The position numbers were made by a program, and so were the translations under genes. Shown in pieces: positions 1 through 7,499 of a DNA stretch of 64,000 nucleotides. The stretch spans positions 248,001 through 312,000 of the forward strand of contig NZ_JAATVV010000005.1 of NCBI RefSeq assembly GCF_013184775.1, read 5' to 3'. The notes under the pieces are model-generated. The model made no database searches. It was not told the DNA's origin and worked only from the letters and a program-made list of their open reading frames with translations. Every line of letters starts with the position of its first letter. Within the stretch, counting starts at the first letter, position 1. The stretch comes from Martelella sp. HB161492. Lineage in GTDB: Bacteria; Pseudomonadota; Alphaproteobacteria; Rhizobiales; Rhizobiaceae.

Positions 1-933
1 CTCCAGCTCGCGTTCACGCGGCACATCGATGACGAAGGTCGTGGCCCCGTGGAAACCGTTAATGCCGGCATCGGCGAGAAGGGCCTGAAGGTCTGATGTC
101 GGGGCGAGCAGAAATTCGCTGCTTACGTTCGGGCAGTGCTCCCCGCCTGTCGCGGATGGTGTCGCCAGCATGGGCTCGAGGCTGGAATCAGTCACCGGGA
201 AGGGAGAGTCTGTGCTGCAATCTGAAGGATCAAGGGTTGCATGGGTGGCCTGAATGACGGCGCCGAGAGCGGCATTGCCGAGTATGGCGGCGCCGAGTGC
301 GACCCATGCGCCTAAGGAACAGTAAAGAGGTCCCAATGTGTCCGTCAGAAACTCTTTCGCTCTGGCGCCACAACCCGGTTCTCCCTGTGCGAAGCTGTCA
401 TCGGTCTGGGCAAGCGTGCGAACGGTTTCCTGGTGCAGCTTGTGGTGCTTCCGGATTCGCTTGTCCATTTCATCGAACGACTTCTCGAGGCGTTGAATCG
501 CCTGATTGTTCTCCGGAAGTGCCTGGCGCAGCCGGACCAGCGTCTCCCAGATTGAGTCGTGAAGCGGGTCCTTGAAGCGCTGCAGCTCCCTTTCGTAGAG
601 TTCATGCCGGGCATTGTGAAATCTGAGGAAACGTTTGATGTAGCGGGCTGTGAGCTCCGGCGTCTCCGTTTGCGCGCCGTCAACGGCCCGGTTCAGTCCC
701 TGGTTGACCGTTACAACGCTGCTCGTGTTGGTGCCGCTGCTCCCGCTGGCCGTTGCGGCGGCGGGCGGCGCGTTATTGTGGCGGGTTGGATGAAGCAATT
801 TTGGCCGGGGAATGTGGAGGGGCTCACCGCGTTCAAGCGCTGTCAGGTCGGGCTGCATGTCAATGCGGGTTTCACATGGGAAAATGGGCATTTTGCTATC
901 CTTGTTCTGGCCGAGAAGCCTGCTCACAGGCAT
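1..933 (-). CDS. Unrecognised coiled-coil/membrane protein, C-terminus beyond the left edge
   Basis: The minus strand is open from a stop near 1015-1017 to the window edge, so only the first ~311 residues are visible. I place the start at the ATG at 931-933; an ATG at 889-891 (297 residues visible) is equally possible, because neither has a convincing ribosome site. The N-terminal ~70 residues are Pro/Ala/Ser/Asn-rich and probably disordered. About residues 95-185 are charged, Leu- and Glu-rich helices, likely coiled coil. About residues 200-225 form one hydrophobic segment (GAWVALGAAILGNAALGAVI) that could cross the membrane. Several cysteines follow it. The visible end (LLADAGINGFHGATTFVIDV) looks like the beginning of a folded alpha/beta domain. 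I do not recognise the family. A plus-strand open frame at 559-1086 is its antisense shadow. Confidence 0.6.
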   Translation of the reverse strand, partial: MPVSRLLGQNKDSKMPIFPCETRIDMQPDLTALERGEPLHIPRPKLLHPTRHNNAPPAAATASGSSGTNTSSVVTVNQGLNRAVDGAQTETPELTARYIKRFLRFHNARHELYERELQRFKDPLHDSIWETLVRLRQALPENNQAIQRLEKSFDEMDKRIRKHHKLHQETVRTLAQTDDSFAQGEPGCGARAKEFLTDTLGPLYCSLGAWVALGAAILGNAALGAVIQATHATLDPSDCSTDSPFPVTDSSLEPMLATPSATGGEHCPNVSSEFLLAPTSDLQALLADAGINGFHGATTFVIDVPRERELE

Positions 934-1174
934 GCCGATGCGCCCCGCCAAGGCGAGAATGCCAGGCGCAAAAGAGTTTTGACGGCAGAAAACATGACCC
1001 AGGTAGTTATGGGACTAAAGCTAGCTTATTGCTTTGGCTCATGTTTTTGGCGCGCCAATAACAAACGACGAACAAGTCAGAATTAGTATTCGTTTTTTCT
1101 GAAAACCGGCAGAGGCCCCGAAAAACGCATGTATCAGGGTGATTACTTAAGTGTAATCTGACCGGACAACAGAA

Positions 1175-1206
1175 GCGCGCGCAGTGACCCCCTCAACTGC
1201 GCGCGC
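1175..1206. repeat. 11-bp inverted repeat (hairpin)
   Basis: GCGCGCGCAGT at 1175-1185 is repeated as its exact reverse complement at 1196-1206, with a 10-nt loop. There is no strong T tract on either side. It could be a factor-independent stop of low efficiency, an mRNA end protector or an operator. Confidence 0.5.
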
Positions 1207-1285
1207 CTCATGCCCCCTCACAGCGGGTTGCGTTGCAGCATAAACCGCCAGCGCGATCGATGATTTGCGCTGGCTCAAACGGCAA

Positions 1286-1307
1286 GAGGATGGCTGATGC
1301 CATCCTC
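1286..1307 (-). terminator. Probable terminator hairpin after the BCCT transporter gene
   Basis: A perfect 9-bp stem, GAGGATGGC with GCCATCCTC and a 4-nt loop, lies 30 bases past the stop codon of the transporter gene. The minus-strand sequence after it is only weakly T-rich (TTGCCGTTT), so termination strength is uncertain. Confidence 0.5.
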
Positions 1308-1336
1308 TCGACCAGGATCATTCCATTATCTGCGGG

Positions 1337-2950
1337 TCAGCGCGGTTCGGCATGCAGGCCCTTCAGAATGGCATAGCAGGCAAGCAGCAGGACTATGGTG
1401 AAGGGAAAGCCGGTCGAGACGGCCATGGCCTGCAAGGCGCCAAGGCCGCCGCCGAGCAGCAGGGCAATGGCAACCAGCCCTTCGAAAGAAGCCCAGAAAA
1501 CCCGCTGCGGCGTCGGCGCGTCCACCTTGCCGCCAGCCGTGATCGTATCGATGACGAGCGAGCCTGAATCCGACGAGGTGACGAAGAAGACGATCACCAG
1601 CACGATGCCGATCACCGAAGTAATCGCCTGCAGCGGCAGCTTTTCCAGCATGACGAAGAGTTTCAGCGCCAGGGGCGCATCGGCAAGGGCCGAATAGGAC
1701 TGGTCGATCAGCTCATGGATCGCGGTATCGCCAAAGACCGTCATCCACAGCACCGAAACAATCGACGGGATGATCAGCACGCAGGTGAGAAATTCGCGGA
1801 CCGTGCGTCCGCGCGAGACGCGGGCGATGAACATGCCGACAAAGGGTGACCAGGAAATCCACCAGGCCCAGTAGAAAGCCGTCCAGCCATCGCGGAAATT
1901 GTCGTCTGTCCGTCCGAACGGGTTCGAAAGTGCCGGCAGGTAGCGGGCATATTCAACCAGATTGCTGAAAAATCCGCTGATGATCAGAAGCGTCGGTCCG
2001 ACGATCAGGACGAAAAGCAGCAGCAGGGCGGCGAGATACATGTTGATTTCGGACAGCCGTTTGACGCCGGCATCAAGGCCTGCAACCACCGACGTCAGAG
2101 CAATGCCGGTGATGACGACGATCAGCACAACCTTTGAGACATTGTTGATCGGAATGCCGAACAGGTGATTGAGACCGGCATTGGCCTGTTCGGCACCAAA
2201 GCCAAGCGAGGTGGCAAGGCCAAACAGCGTTGCAAACACCGCCAGAATATCGATCACGTGGCCGGTCCAGCCCCAGACCCGTTCGCCGAAGATCGGGTAG
2301 AACACCGAGCGCATCGTCAGCGGCAGGCCCTTGTTATACGAGAAGAGCGCCAGCGCCAGGGCGACAATGGCATAGATCGCCCAAGGGTGCAGGCTCCAGT
2401 GGAATATGGTGGCAGCCATGGCAAGCTGGCGCGCAGCTTCCTCGTTGCCGGGTGCCCCGCCAAGCGGTGCCCAGCTTTCCGGCGTGCCAGCATTGGCTGC
2501 AACCGAGGACGTGTAATGCGAGATCGGTTCGGAAACGCCGTAGAACATCAGGCCGATGCCCATGCCTGCGGCAAACAGCATGGCAAACCAGCCGGAATAG
2601 GAATAATCGGGCGTGGCCTCGCTCCCGCCCAGCCGGATCTTGCCGTAAGGTGAGACGATCAGAAACAGGCACAGCACGACGAAGACATTGGCGGCCAGCA
2701 GAAAGAACCAGTCGAAGGTGGAGGTCAGCCAGTCGCGAAGCCCGTTGAACAGGGCGCCCGCCTCATTCTGAAAGGCCAGGGTTACGAGCACGAAGGCGAC
2801 GATGGTCAGACCTGAGATCGCAAAGACTGGATTGTGGACATCCAGGCCGAAGGGACCGATCGACGTGGTGATGTTGTCCTGACCGATTTCATAATCGGTT
2901 TCGATCAGGTCCGTGTCGCCTTCCGGTTCCGGAATGCCCGTGTCGCTCAT
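1337..2950 (-). CDS. BCCT-family transporter (glycine betaine/choline/carnitine type)
   Basis: Secondary transporter of 537 residues in the inner membrane, expected to import trimethylammonium compounds for osmoprotection or as nutrients. Residues 1-40 are acidic and cytoplasmic; about twelve membrane segments follow. The family signature reads GMGIG at residues 129-133. In the studied BCCTs the last position separates betaine-type carriers (Gly) from choline-type carriers (Asp), so betaine-like substrates are favoured here by analogy. The conserved tryptophan box of the family is present (WAWWISWSPFVGMF). Unlike corynebacterial BetP there is no long basic C-terminal osmosensing tail: the protein ends in a short tail after the last helix. 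AGGAGAGAC lies just before the ATG. It is 136 bp downstream of a stress-protein gene in the same direction, a pairing that suggests co-expression. Confidence 0.93.
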   Translation of the reverse strand: MSDTGIPEPEGDTDLIETDYEIGQDNITTSIGPFGLDVHNPVFAISGLTIVAFVLVTLAFQNEAGALFNGLRDWLTSTFDWFFLLAANVFVVLCLFLIVSPYGKIRLGGSEATPDYSYSGWFAMLFAAGMGIGLMFYGVSEPISHYTSSVAANAGTPESWAPLGGAPGNEEAARQLAMAATIFHWSLHPWAIYAIVALALALFSYNKGLPLTMRSVFYPIFGERVWGWTGHVIDILAVFATLFGLATSLGFGAEQANAGLNHLFGIPINNVSKVVLIVVITGIALTSVVAGLDAGVKRLSEINMYLAALLLLFVLIVGPTLLIISGFFSNLVEYARYLPALSNPFGRTDDNFRDGWTAFYWAWWISWSPFVGMFIARVSRGRTVREFLTCVLIIPSIVSVLWMTVFGDTAIHELIDQSYSALADAPLALKLFVMLEKLPLQAITSVIGIVLVIVFFVTSSDSGSLVIDTITAGGKVDAPTPQRVFWASFEGLVAIALLLGGGLGALQAMAVSTGFPFTIVLLLACYAILKGLHAEPR

Positions 2951-3086
2951 ATTGTCTCTCCTAGTTATGTTCGTTTCTCAGTTGCGGCCCGTCTCCCTCA
3001 GGCCGCCCGGCGGAATTGGCGTCAGCGATGACTGGCGTACACAATTCTGCCTTATTCAATGCACCGACCTGTCACTGTGTTCCCGA

Positions 3087-3509
3087 TCAGGGTCTCACCA
3101 GGAAGACAGATGCTTTCGTGTGCTGAGATAGAGCGCCGCCATGGGAAGGCCAGAAATGGTCGGCGAGATTGGGAATATGGGTTGCCATCACGACCAGATC
3201 GGCGCCGATCGTTTCGACCGCTTGGGCAAGCGCCGGATTGAGATCGCGGGCGGGATCATGGGTGATAACCGGGTGGCTGGCCGTGGCAATGGAACGGCGG
3301 CGACTTTCGGCATCGGCAAACTGGCTCAGCCTGTCAGCAAATTCGGCGGGGTTGTGACCGAGCGCACCGGGGGTCGCGGCGGAGATGCCGACATAGGTGA
3401 CGGGTGCGCCATAAAAGCCTGAAAGATCAGCGGCAATATCAAGCGCGCGCTGAAGCTTGTCCAGATGGATCAGATCAACCGGTGCCATGATTCTGGAAAA
3501 TGTCGTCAC
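3087..3509 (-). CDS. Universal stress protein (UspA family)
   Basis: Single UspA domain of 140 residues, cytoplasmic. The fold pattern is clear: beta strand near the N-terminus (RIMAPVDL), a helix with LDIAADL, then GADLVVMATH and the C-terminal strand ASVFLVRP. The ATP-binding G-2x-G-9x-G(S/T) signature is not intact; the equivalent stretch reads THIPNLADHFWPSHGG. It may therefore belong to the non-ATP-binding group. The start is GTG at 3507-3509 with GGAAG 5 nt upstream; a later ATG at residue 8 would remove the first beta strand. It precedes the BCCT transporter gene in the same direction. Usp proteins next to or fused with transporters are common, so it probably tunes transporter activity or responds to the same stress. 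Confidence 0.85.
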   Translation of the reverse strand: MTTFSRIMAPVDLIHLDKLQRALDIAADLSGFYGAPVTYVGISAATPGALGHNPAEFADRLSQFADAESRRRSIATASHPVITHDPARDLNPALAQAVETIGADLVVMATHIPNLADHFWPSHGGALSQHTKASVFLVRP

Positions 3510-3686
3510 CGTTCTTCCTTCATTTTTTTCGGGATTGCCGTCCCGCTAATCTTCCTTTTTCAAAGACGCTGTGTTCTCGATGCGCCGATGAGCGAATTCG
3601 AACTTTCGGCCGTGCCGTAATATTGCCATGAAAGCTAACATGGCCTCCATTGCATTGCAAACAGCGGCTGGTGCCCTGCAAACATG

Positions 3687-4577
3687 TCAGGGCACCAGCG
3701 GCTCGGTTTTCAGATGATCAAGGAAGGCGCGGACGCGCCGTGGCATCCGACGGCCATCAAGGTAGACAGCGTGAATATCAAGGCCGGGTCCGGCGCTGTC
3801 CGGCAATATGCGGATCAACCGGCCATCGGTGATTGCACCCGAAACAGCGTAGTCCGGCGCCAGGGCGATGCCTTCGCCGGCAAGGCACAATTCGCGTACC
3901 GAGCGGGCGGAATTGACCAGAAAATGCCCACCGACCCTAATCCTGACGGCCTCCCCCTTCAGCATCAGCGGCCATGTCCCACCGGGCGTGCGCATATTGG
4001 TGTCGCGGATGCAGTGGTGATCGGCGAGTTCTTCGACACGCTGTGGCGTGCCGTGTCTTTCGAGATAGCCGGGCGCGGCCACCAGCACCAGCGCCGTGTG
4101 GCCGATCTTGCGGGCAATCAGTGCTGAATTCTGTAACTGGCCAATGCGGATGGCAAGGTCGACGCCCTCAGCAGCGAGGTCGGCATAGGCGTCGGAAAGC
4201 CTGAGGTCGATTGTCAGATCCGGATGGTTGCTGCGGAAAGCGGCAAGGCTTTTCAACACATGCATTTCGCCGAATGTGACCGGGGCCGAGATGCGCAATG
4301 TGCCGGAAAGCCCGCGGCCGTCATCCTTGACGTCGTTGCGGATGTCCTCCAGCGCATCGAGCCAACCGGGCAGGCGCTGATAAAGCCGCTCACCGGCAAC
4401 CGTCATGCCAAGCCGCCGGGTCGTGCGCTGCAGTAGCCGTGTGCCGAGCCGCTCTTCCAGCTCAGCCATGTATTTCGATGCAAGCTTGCCCGAGATGCCC
4501 AGCCGCTCGCCGGCGCCGGCAAAGGAGCCGGTTTCGACGGCGGCAACAAAAACACGAAACCCGTCCAGCGTGTCCAT
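3687..4577 (-). CDS. LysR-family transcriptional regulator
   Basis: DNA-binding regulator of 296 residues, the normal LTTR length. The winged helix-turn-helix covers residues ~1-60 (FVAAVETGSFAGAGERLGIS and following recognition helix), followed by a linker helix and a periplasmic-binding-like effector domain. It belongs by appearance to the large subgroup with an RTTRRLGMT-type element after the HTH. It is divergent from the reductase/DoxX/GHR genes, and the 154-bp gap contains a 24-26 bp dyad at 4600-4625, so it very likely controls them. In E. coli the yqjF-yqjG (DoxX, GHR) pair is controlled by a quinone-responsive LysR protein, which makes electrophile or quinone sensing a reasonable but unproven inference here. 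Confidence 0.92.
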   Translation of the reverse strand: MDTLDGFRVFVAAVETGSFAGAGERLGISGKLASKYMAELEERLGTRLLQRTTRRLGMTVAGERLYQRLPGWLDALEDIRNDVKDDGRGLSGTLRISAPVTFGEMHVLKSLAAFRSNHPDLTIDLRLSDAYADLAAEGVDLAIRIGQLQNSALIARKIGHTALVLVAAPGYLERHGTPQRVEELADHHCIRDTNMRTPGGTWPLMLKGEAVRIRVGGHFLVNSARSVRELCLAGEGIALAPDYAVSGAITDGRLIRILPDSAGPGLDIHAVYLDGRRMPRRVRAFLDHLKTEPLVP

Positions 4578-4599
4578 GGTCGACCTTTCAGAACAAAAC

Positions 4600-4625
4600 G
4601 GCGAATATCATTCCATATATTCGCC
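4600..4625. promoter_or_regulatory. LysR-type operator dyad in the divergent promoter
   Basis: Perfect 9-bp arms GGCGAATAT (4600-4608) and ATATTCGCC (4617-4625) separated by 8 bp. It fits the LTTR T-N11-A dyad style and lies 23 bp from the start of the regulator gene, between it and the reductase operon. The regulator-promoter link is inference from position. Confidence 0.65.
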
Positions 4626-4731
4626 CTTTCAAAGAAGATCTGCAAGGCGCATCTTCTGGTCATCGAACAACGGGCAGGAACAATCCGAACGCCCAGTGAC
4701 AGGCGCCTCAGCGCCCCCAAGGAGAAGAACG

Positions 4732-5361
4732 ATGAACATTGCGATTATCGGAACCGGCAATATCGGCTCGGGCCTCGCCCGCACTTTCGCAAAGACGCGC
4801 CACGGCGTTGTCGTTGCTGACCGCAAGGGCGGTCAGTCACTGGCTGACACGCTGAAAGGCGAAGGTCTGACAGTTCAGGCCGCATCCGTCGCTGAAGCCG
4901 TCGCCCAGGCTGATGCGGTCATCTTCGCCGTGCCCTATGGCGCCATCGCCACCATTGCTGCCACAGCCGATTTTTCCGGCAAGATCGTCATTGATGTGAC
5001 AAACCCGATCACCGAAGATTTCTCGGCGCTTTCCGTCTCAGGCGAAAGCTCGGCTGCCGAAGAAATTGTAAAGCTCCTGCCTGCCGCCCATGTGGTCAAG
5101 GCTTTCAACACCGTTTTCGCCGGCCTTTATGGCGGAAGCTTCAACTTCGGCGGACACACGCTGCAGACCTTCGTTGCCAGTGATGACGAGGCGGCCCGTG
5201 ATGCGGTCATATCCCTTGCCAAGGATGCTGGCTTTGACGCCCGTAACGCCGGTGGTCTGAAGAACGCCCGCTATCTCGAGCCGCTTGGCTTCATGAACAT
5301 CCAGTTCGGCTACATGCTCGGTCAGGGCACGGAAATCGCTCCGCTCTGGCTCGCCCGCTAA
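4732..5361 (+). CDS. NADPH-dependent F420 reductase-like Rossmann oxidoreductase
   Basis: Cytoplasmic oxidoreductase of 209 residues in the COG2085 family (related to NADPH:F420 reductase and to the NADP-binding part of 6-phosphogluconate-type dehydrogenases). The N-terminal dinucleotide-binding motif is IIGTGNIGSGLA at residues 4-15, followed by an ADRKGG loop suited to NADP(H). Later conserved pieces include IDVTNP and VKAFNT. Start: ATG at 4732 with AAGGAG 7 nt upstream; the frame is open further upstream but that part overlaps the LysR promoter. It is first of three co-oriented genes and is followed by a GC-rich hairpin. Substrate unknown; rhizobia lack a typical F420 system, so a quinone, flavin or ketone substrate is more likely than F420. 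Confidence 0.85.
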   Translation: MNIAIIGTGNIGSGLARTFAKTRHGVVVADRKGGQSLADTLKGEGLTVQAASVAEAVAQADAVIFAVPYGAIATIAATADFSGKIVIDVTNPITEDFSALSVSGESSAAEEIVKLLPAAHVVKAFNTVFAGLYGGSFNFGGHTLQTFVASDDEAARDAVISLAKDAGFDARNAGGLKNARYLEPLGFMNIQFGYMLGQGTEIAPLWLAR

Positions 5362-5390
5362 GCCTTCCCCTTCATCGCATCCAGACACAT

Positions 5391-5412
5391 GCCGCCGCCT
5401 CAGTGCGGCGGC
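5391..5412 (+). repeat. Intercistronic hairpin after the reductase gene
   Basis: GCCGCCGC (5391-5398) pairs perfectly with GCGGCGGC (5405-5412) across a 6-nt loop. It sits between the stop of the reductase gene and the DoxX gene. No T tract follows, so an mRNA-end protector or partial terminator is more likely than a full stop. Similar hairpins occur elsewhere in the window. Confidence 0.55.
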
Positions 5413-5431
5413 GCTTCCCAAGGAAAAGATC

Positions 5432-5842
5432 ATGATCGACCTTAAAACCGCTCCCTATGCAGCGCTTCTGCTGCGTGTTGTCACCGGCCTTCTGTTTATC
5501 ACGCACGGCCTGACAAAACTGTTCGTGTTCACGCCTGCCGGCACGATGGGCTATTTCTCATCGCTGGGCCTGCCGGGTTTTCTCGGCATCATCGTGATGA
5601 TCCTTGAAATTGTCGGCGGCGTCGCGCTGATCCTCGGCGTCAAAACCCGCGAATTCTCGTTTGTTCTCGGCCTCGAACTTCTGGGCGCTGCCCTGTTCGG
5701 CCATATCCAGAATGGCTTCAGCTTTGCCAATCCGAATGGCGGCGGCTGGGAATATCCGGTCATGTGGGCCTTTGTCCAGTTTGCGCTGGCACTGCTCGGC
5801 GATGGCGTTCATGCCCTGCTGCCTTCACGCCGGCTCAAGTAA
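5432..5842 (+). CDS. DoxX-family membrane protein
   Basis: Small inner-membrane protein of 136 residues with four hydrophobic segments, typical of DoxX. The first helix carries the family pattern LLRVVTGLLFITHGLTKLF, followed by GLPGFLGIIVMILEIVGGVALILG. AAGGAAAAG lies before the ATG. DoxX proteins are linked to respiratory electron transfer and sulfur or quinone redox stress. In E. coli the related yqjF gene neighbours the glutathionyl-hydroquinone reductase gene yqjG, exactly the arrangement seen here, which supports a joint role in handling quinones or aromatic electrophiles. Confidence 0.88.
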   Translation: MIDLKTAPYAALLLRVVTGLLFITHGLTKLFVFTPAGTMGYFSSLGLPGFLGIIVMILEIVGGVALILGVKTREFSFVLGLELLGAALFGHIQNGFSFANPNGGGWEYPVMWAFVQFALALLGDGVHALLPSRRLK

Positions 5843-5857
5843 GCGATAGCATCATGG

Positions 5858-5880
5858 CCGCCGCAGCATCTCTGCGGCGG
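5858..5880 (+). repeat. Intercistronic hairpin between DoxX and GHR genes
   Basis: CCGCCGCAG (5858-5866) and CTGCGGCGG (5872-5880) form a perfect 9-bp stem with a 5-nt loop, 15 bp after the DoxX stop. An A run rather than a T run follows, so it is not a terminator for the plus strand. Confidence 0.55.
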
Positions 5881-5913
5881 TCAAAAAAACAAAATATCCC
5901 AAGGAGAATGACC

Positions 5914-6879
5914 ATGCTTGTTGATGGAAAATGGAGTGCCAACTGGCAGCCCGTGCAAAAGAAGGATGAAAAAGGCCGCTTTGTCCGTCAGGTCTCCTCC
6001 TTCCGCAACTGGGTCACCCCTGATGGCGCGCCGGGCCCGACGGGAGAGGGCGGTTTTGAGGCAGAAGCCGGTCGCTACCGCCTCTATGTCGCGCTGATCT
6101 GCCCCTGGGCTTCGCGCACGCTGATCGGCCGCTCGCTGAAGGGCCTTAAGGATCTGATCCCGGTGACGGTGGTCAATCCGGTGATGACTGACGAAGGCTG
6201 GGCCTTTGGTGGCTATCCAGGCGCTGACGAGGATCCGCTGTTCGGCGCACACCACATCCACCAACTCTACACCCGTGCCGATGCCCATTTTACCGGCCGC
6301 GCCACGGTTCCGGTGCTGTGGGACATGAAGCGCAATGTGATGGTGAACAATGAAAGCGCAGATATTCTGCGCATGTTCAACACCGCATTTCAGTCGCTTG
6401 CCCCGTCGGATCTCGACCTCTATCCGGCCGATCTTGCCGAAAAGATTGATACGCTGAACCCGCGTGTCTACAACCAGCTCAACAACGGCGTCTACAAGGC
6501 AGGTTTTGCCTCGACCCAGCAGGCCTATGATGAAGCCGTTGCCGGTGTCTTCGCCATGCTGGACGAGCTGGAGGAAACACTGGAAGGCCCCTTCCTGTTC
6601 GGCGATCGGCTGACTGAGGCGGATATCCGTCTTTTCGTGACGCTGATCCGCTTCGATGCCGCCTATCACGGGATCTTCAAGACCAACTGGAAGCGGATCG
6701 CCGATTATCCTGGGCTGTCGGCCTATCTGGAAAAGATCTATCTGACGCCTGGCGTCGCGGAAACGGTGAATATGGACCATATCACCGCTGGTTATTATTC
6801 GATCAAGGCCCTGAATCCCGCCGGCATCCGTCCGGTCGGACCGTCCCATATCAAGGCGCTGCTGGACAAGGCCGTCTGA
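5914..6879 (+). CDS. Glutathionyl-hydroquinone reductase (Xi/omega-like glutathione S-transferase)
   Basis: Cytoplasmic enzyme of 321 residues that reduces glutathionyl-hydroquinones to hydroquinones with glutathione (family of E. coli YqjG, PcpF, ECM4). The catalytic cysteine is in ICPWASRT, Cys63. N-terminal thioredoxin-like domain with the GHR landmarks NWVTPDG and a VVNPVM/W-containing stretch, then an all-helical C-terminal GST domain (GPFLFGDRLTEADIRLF). Start: ATG at 5914 places AAGGAG 7 nt upstream; an in-frame ATG at 5908 lies too close to it. Third gene of the LysR-controlled set. Length and motif are those of the family; function is confident, natural substrate unknown. Confidence 0.93.
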   Translation: MLVDGKWSANWQPVQKKDEKGRFVRQVSSFRNWVTPDGAPGPTGEGGFEAEAGRYRLYVALICPWASRTLIGRSLKGLKDLIPVTVVNPVMTDEGWAFGGYPGADEDPLFGAHHIHQLYTRADAHFTGRATVPVLWDMKRNVMVNNESADILRMFNTAFQSLAPSDLDLYPADLAEKIDTLNPRVYNQLNNGVYKAGFASTQQAYDEAVAGVFAMLDELEETLEGPFLFGDRLTEADIRLFVTLIRFDAAYHGIFKTNWKRIADYPGLSAYLEKIYLTPGVAETVNMDHITAGYYSIKALNPAGIRPVGPSHIKALLDKAV

Positions 6880-6998
6880 GGCAGGGTTCTGGCGCGAAGC
6901 AGGACAGATAAAAAGGGCGGTGCAGTAGCGCCGCCCTCAGGCTTCTGACAAAGCCATTCATATTGCACGTTTGAAGTGGAGCAGCCCCTCCCTCCGTC

Positions 6999-7110
6999 GT
7001 CATCCCCGTGCTTGTCACGGGGATCAAGATTCATAAGGCATTGAATAAAAAAGTCTTTTCGCCGCGCCGACGCGCGTCGGCTGGATGCCTGTGACAAGCA
7101 CAGGCATGAC
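6999..7110. repeat. 112-bp palindromic intergenic element with terminal inverted repeats
   Basis: Two 26-bp ends (6999-7024 and 7085-7110) are imperfect inverted copies of each other. Each end is itself a small palindrome around CTTGT/ACAAG (CCCCGTG..CACGGGG; GCCTGTG..CACAGGC). The centre holds a perfect 16-bp palindrome, GCCGACGC then GCGTCGGC, at 7066-7081. The structure is that of a REP/MITE-like short interspersed element. It lies between two convergent genes, where it could also act as a bidirectional transcription barrier. Confidence 0.65.
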
Positions 7111-7176
7111 GTCAGAAAAAGGGGCGAAGCTTGTCGACAGTCTGAGGCAGCACAGAAGCGCCGCCCTTCTGGTGTT

Positions 7177-7491
7177 TCACGGCAGGTGGAAGACCTGCAC
7201 GAGCGGCACTTCAACCGGACTGTTATCCGGGTTGGTGGCCATGATGTCGGCCATATAGTCCCACCATCGGCGGACGATCTCGTTTTTCGGTATCTCCGCC
7301 ATATGATGGTCATCCGCGCGCTTCAGTACGGCAAAGAGATGGTTGGTCTCCTCATCGAGGAAGATCGAATAGTCTGAAACGCCCGCCGCTTTCAGAACTG
7401 TCGCGAGTTCCGGCCAGATCGCATCATGGCGGCGCTTGTATTCATCCTTCTGGCCCGGGTTGAGGACCATTCTGAGTGCGATTGTTTCCAT
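7177..7491 (-). CDS. rhaM: L-rhamnose mutarotase
   Basis: Cytoplasmic enzyme of 104 residues that interconverts the anomers of L-rhamnose. The whole family pattern is present: start ETIALRMVLNPGQKDEYKRRHD, the histidine in RRHDAIWPEL, then SDYSIFLDEE, and the C-terminal RWWDYMADIM..VPLVQVFHLP. It lies 8 bp past the stop of the rhamnose isomerase gene and is the last gene of the divergent rhaD-rhaI-rhaM operon. In R. leguminosarum the homologue (there called rhaU) sits between the permease and kinase genes of the transport operon, so the position here is different. Confidence 0.93.
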   Translation of the reverse strand: METIALRMVLNPGQKDEYKRRHDAIWPELATVLKAAGVSDYSIFLDEETNHLFAVLKRADDHHMAEIPKNEIVRRWWDYMADIMATNPDNSPVEVPLVQVFHLP

Positions 7492-7499
7492 CTTCGGCC

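Larger units (their letters stand above)
934..1336. other. Intergenic region between two minus-strand genes, with hairpins
   Basis: No gene is supported here. It holds the upstream region of the left-edge gene and the 3' end of the BCCT transporter transcript. Three dyads are visible: GATTAC/GTAATC arms at 1141-1158, an 11-bp GC arm pair at 1175-1206, and a 9-bp stem at 1286-1307. Confidence 0.6.

Noticed and set aside
559-1086. 175-codon plus-strand frame
   Set aside because: Antisense to a longer minus-strand frame with better composition that runs off the left edge; no ribosome site.
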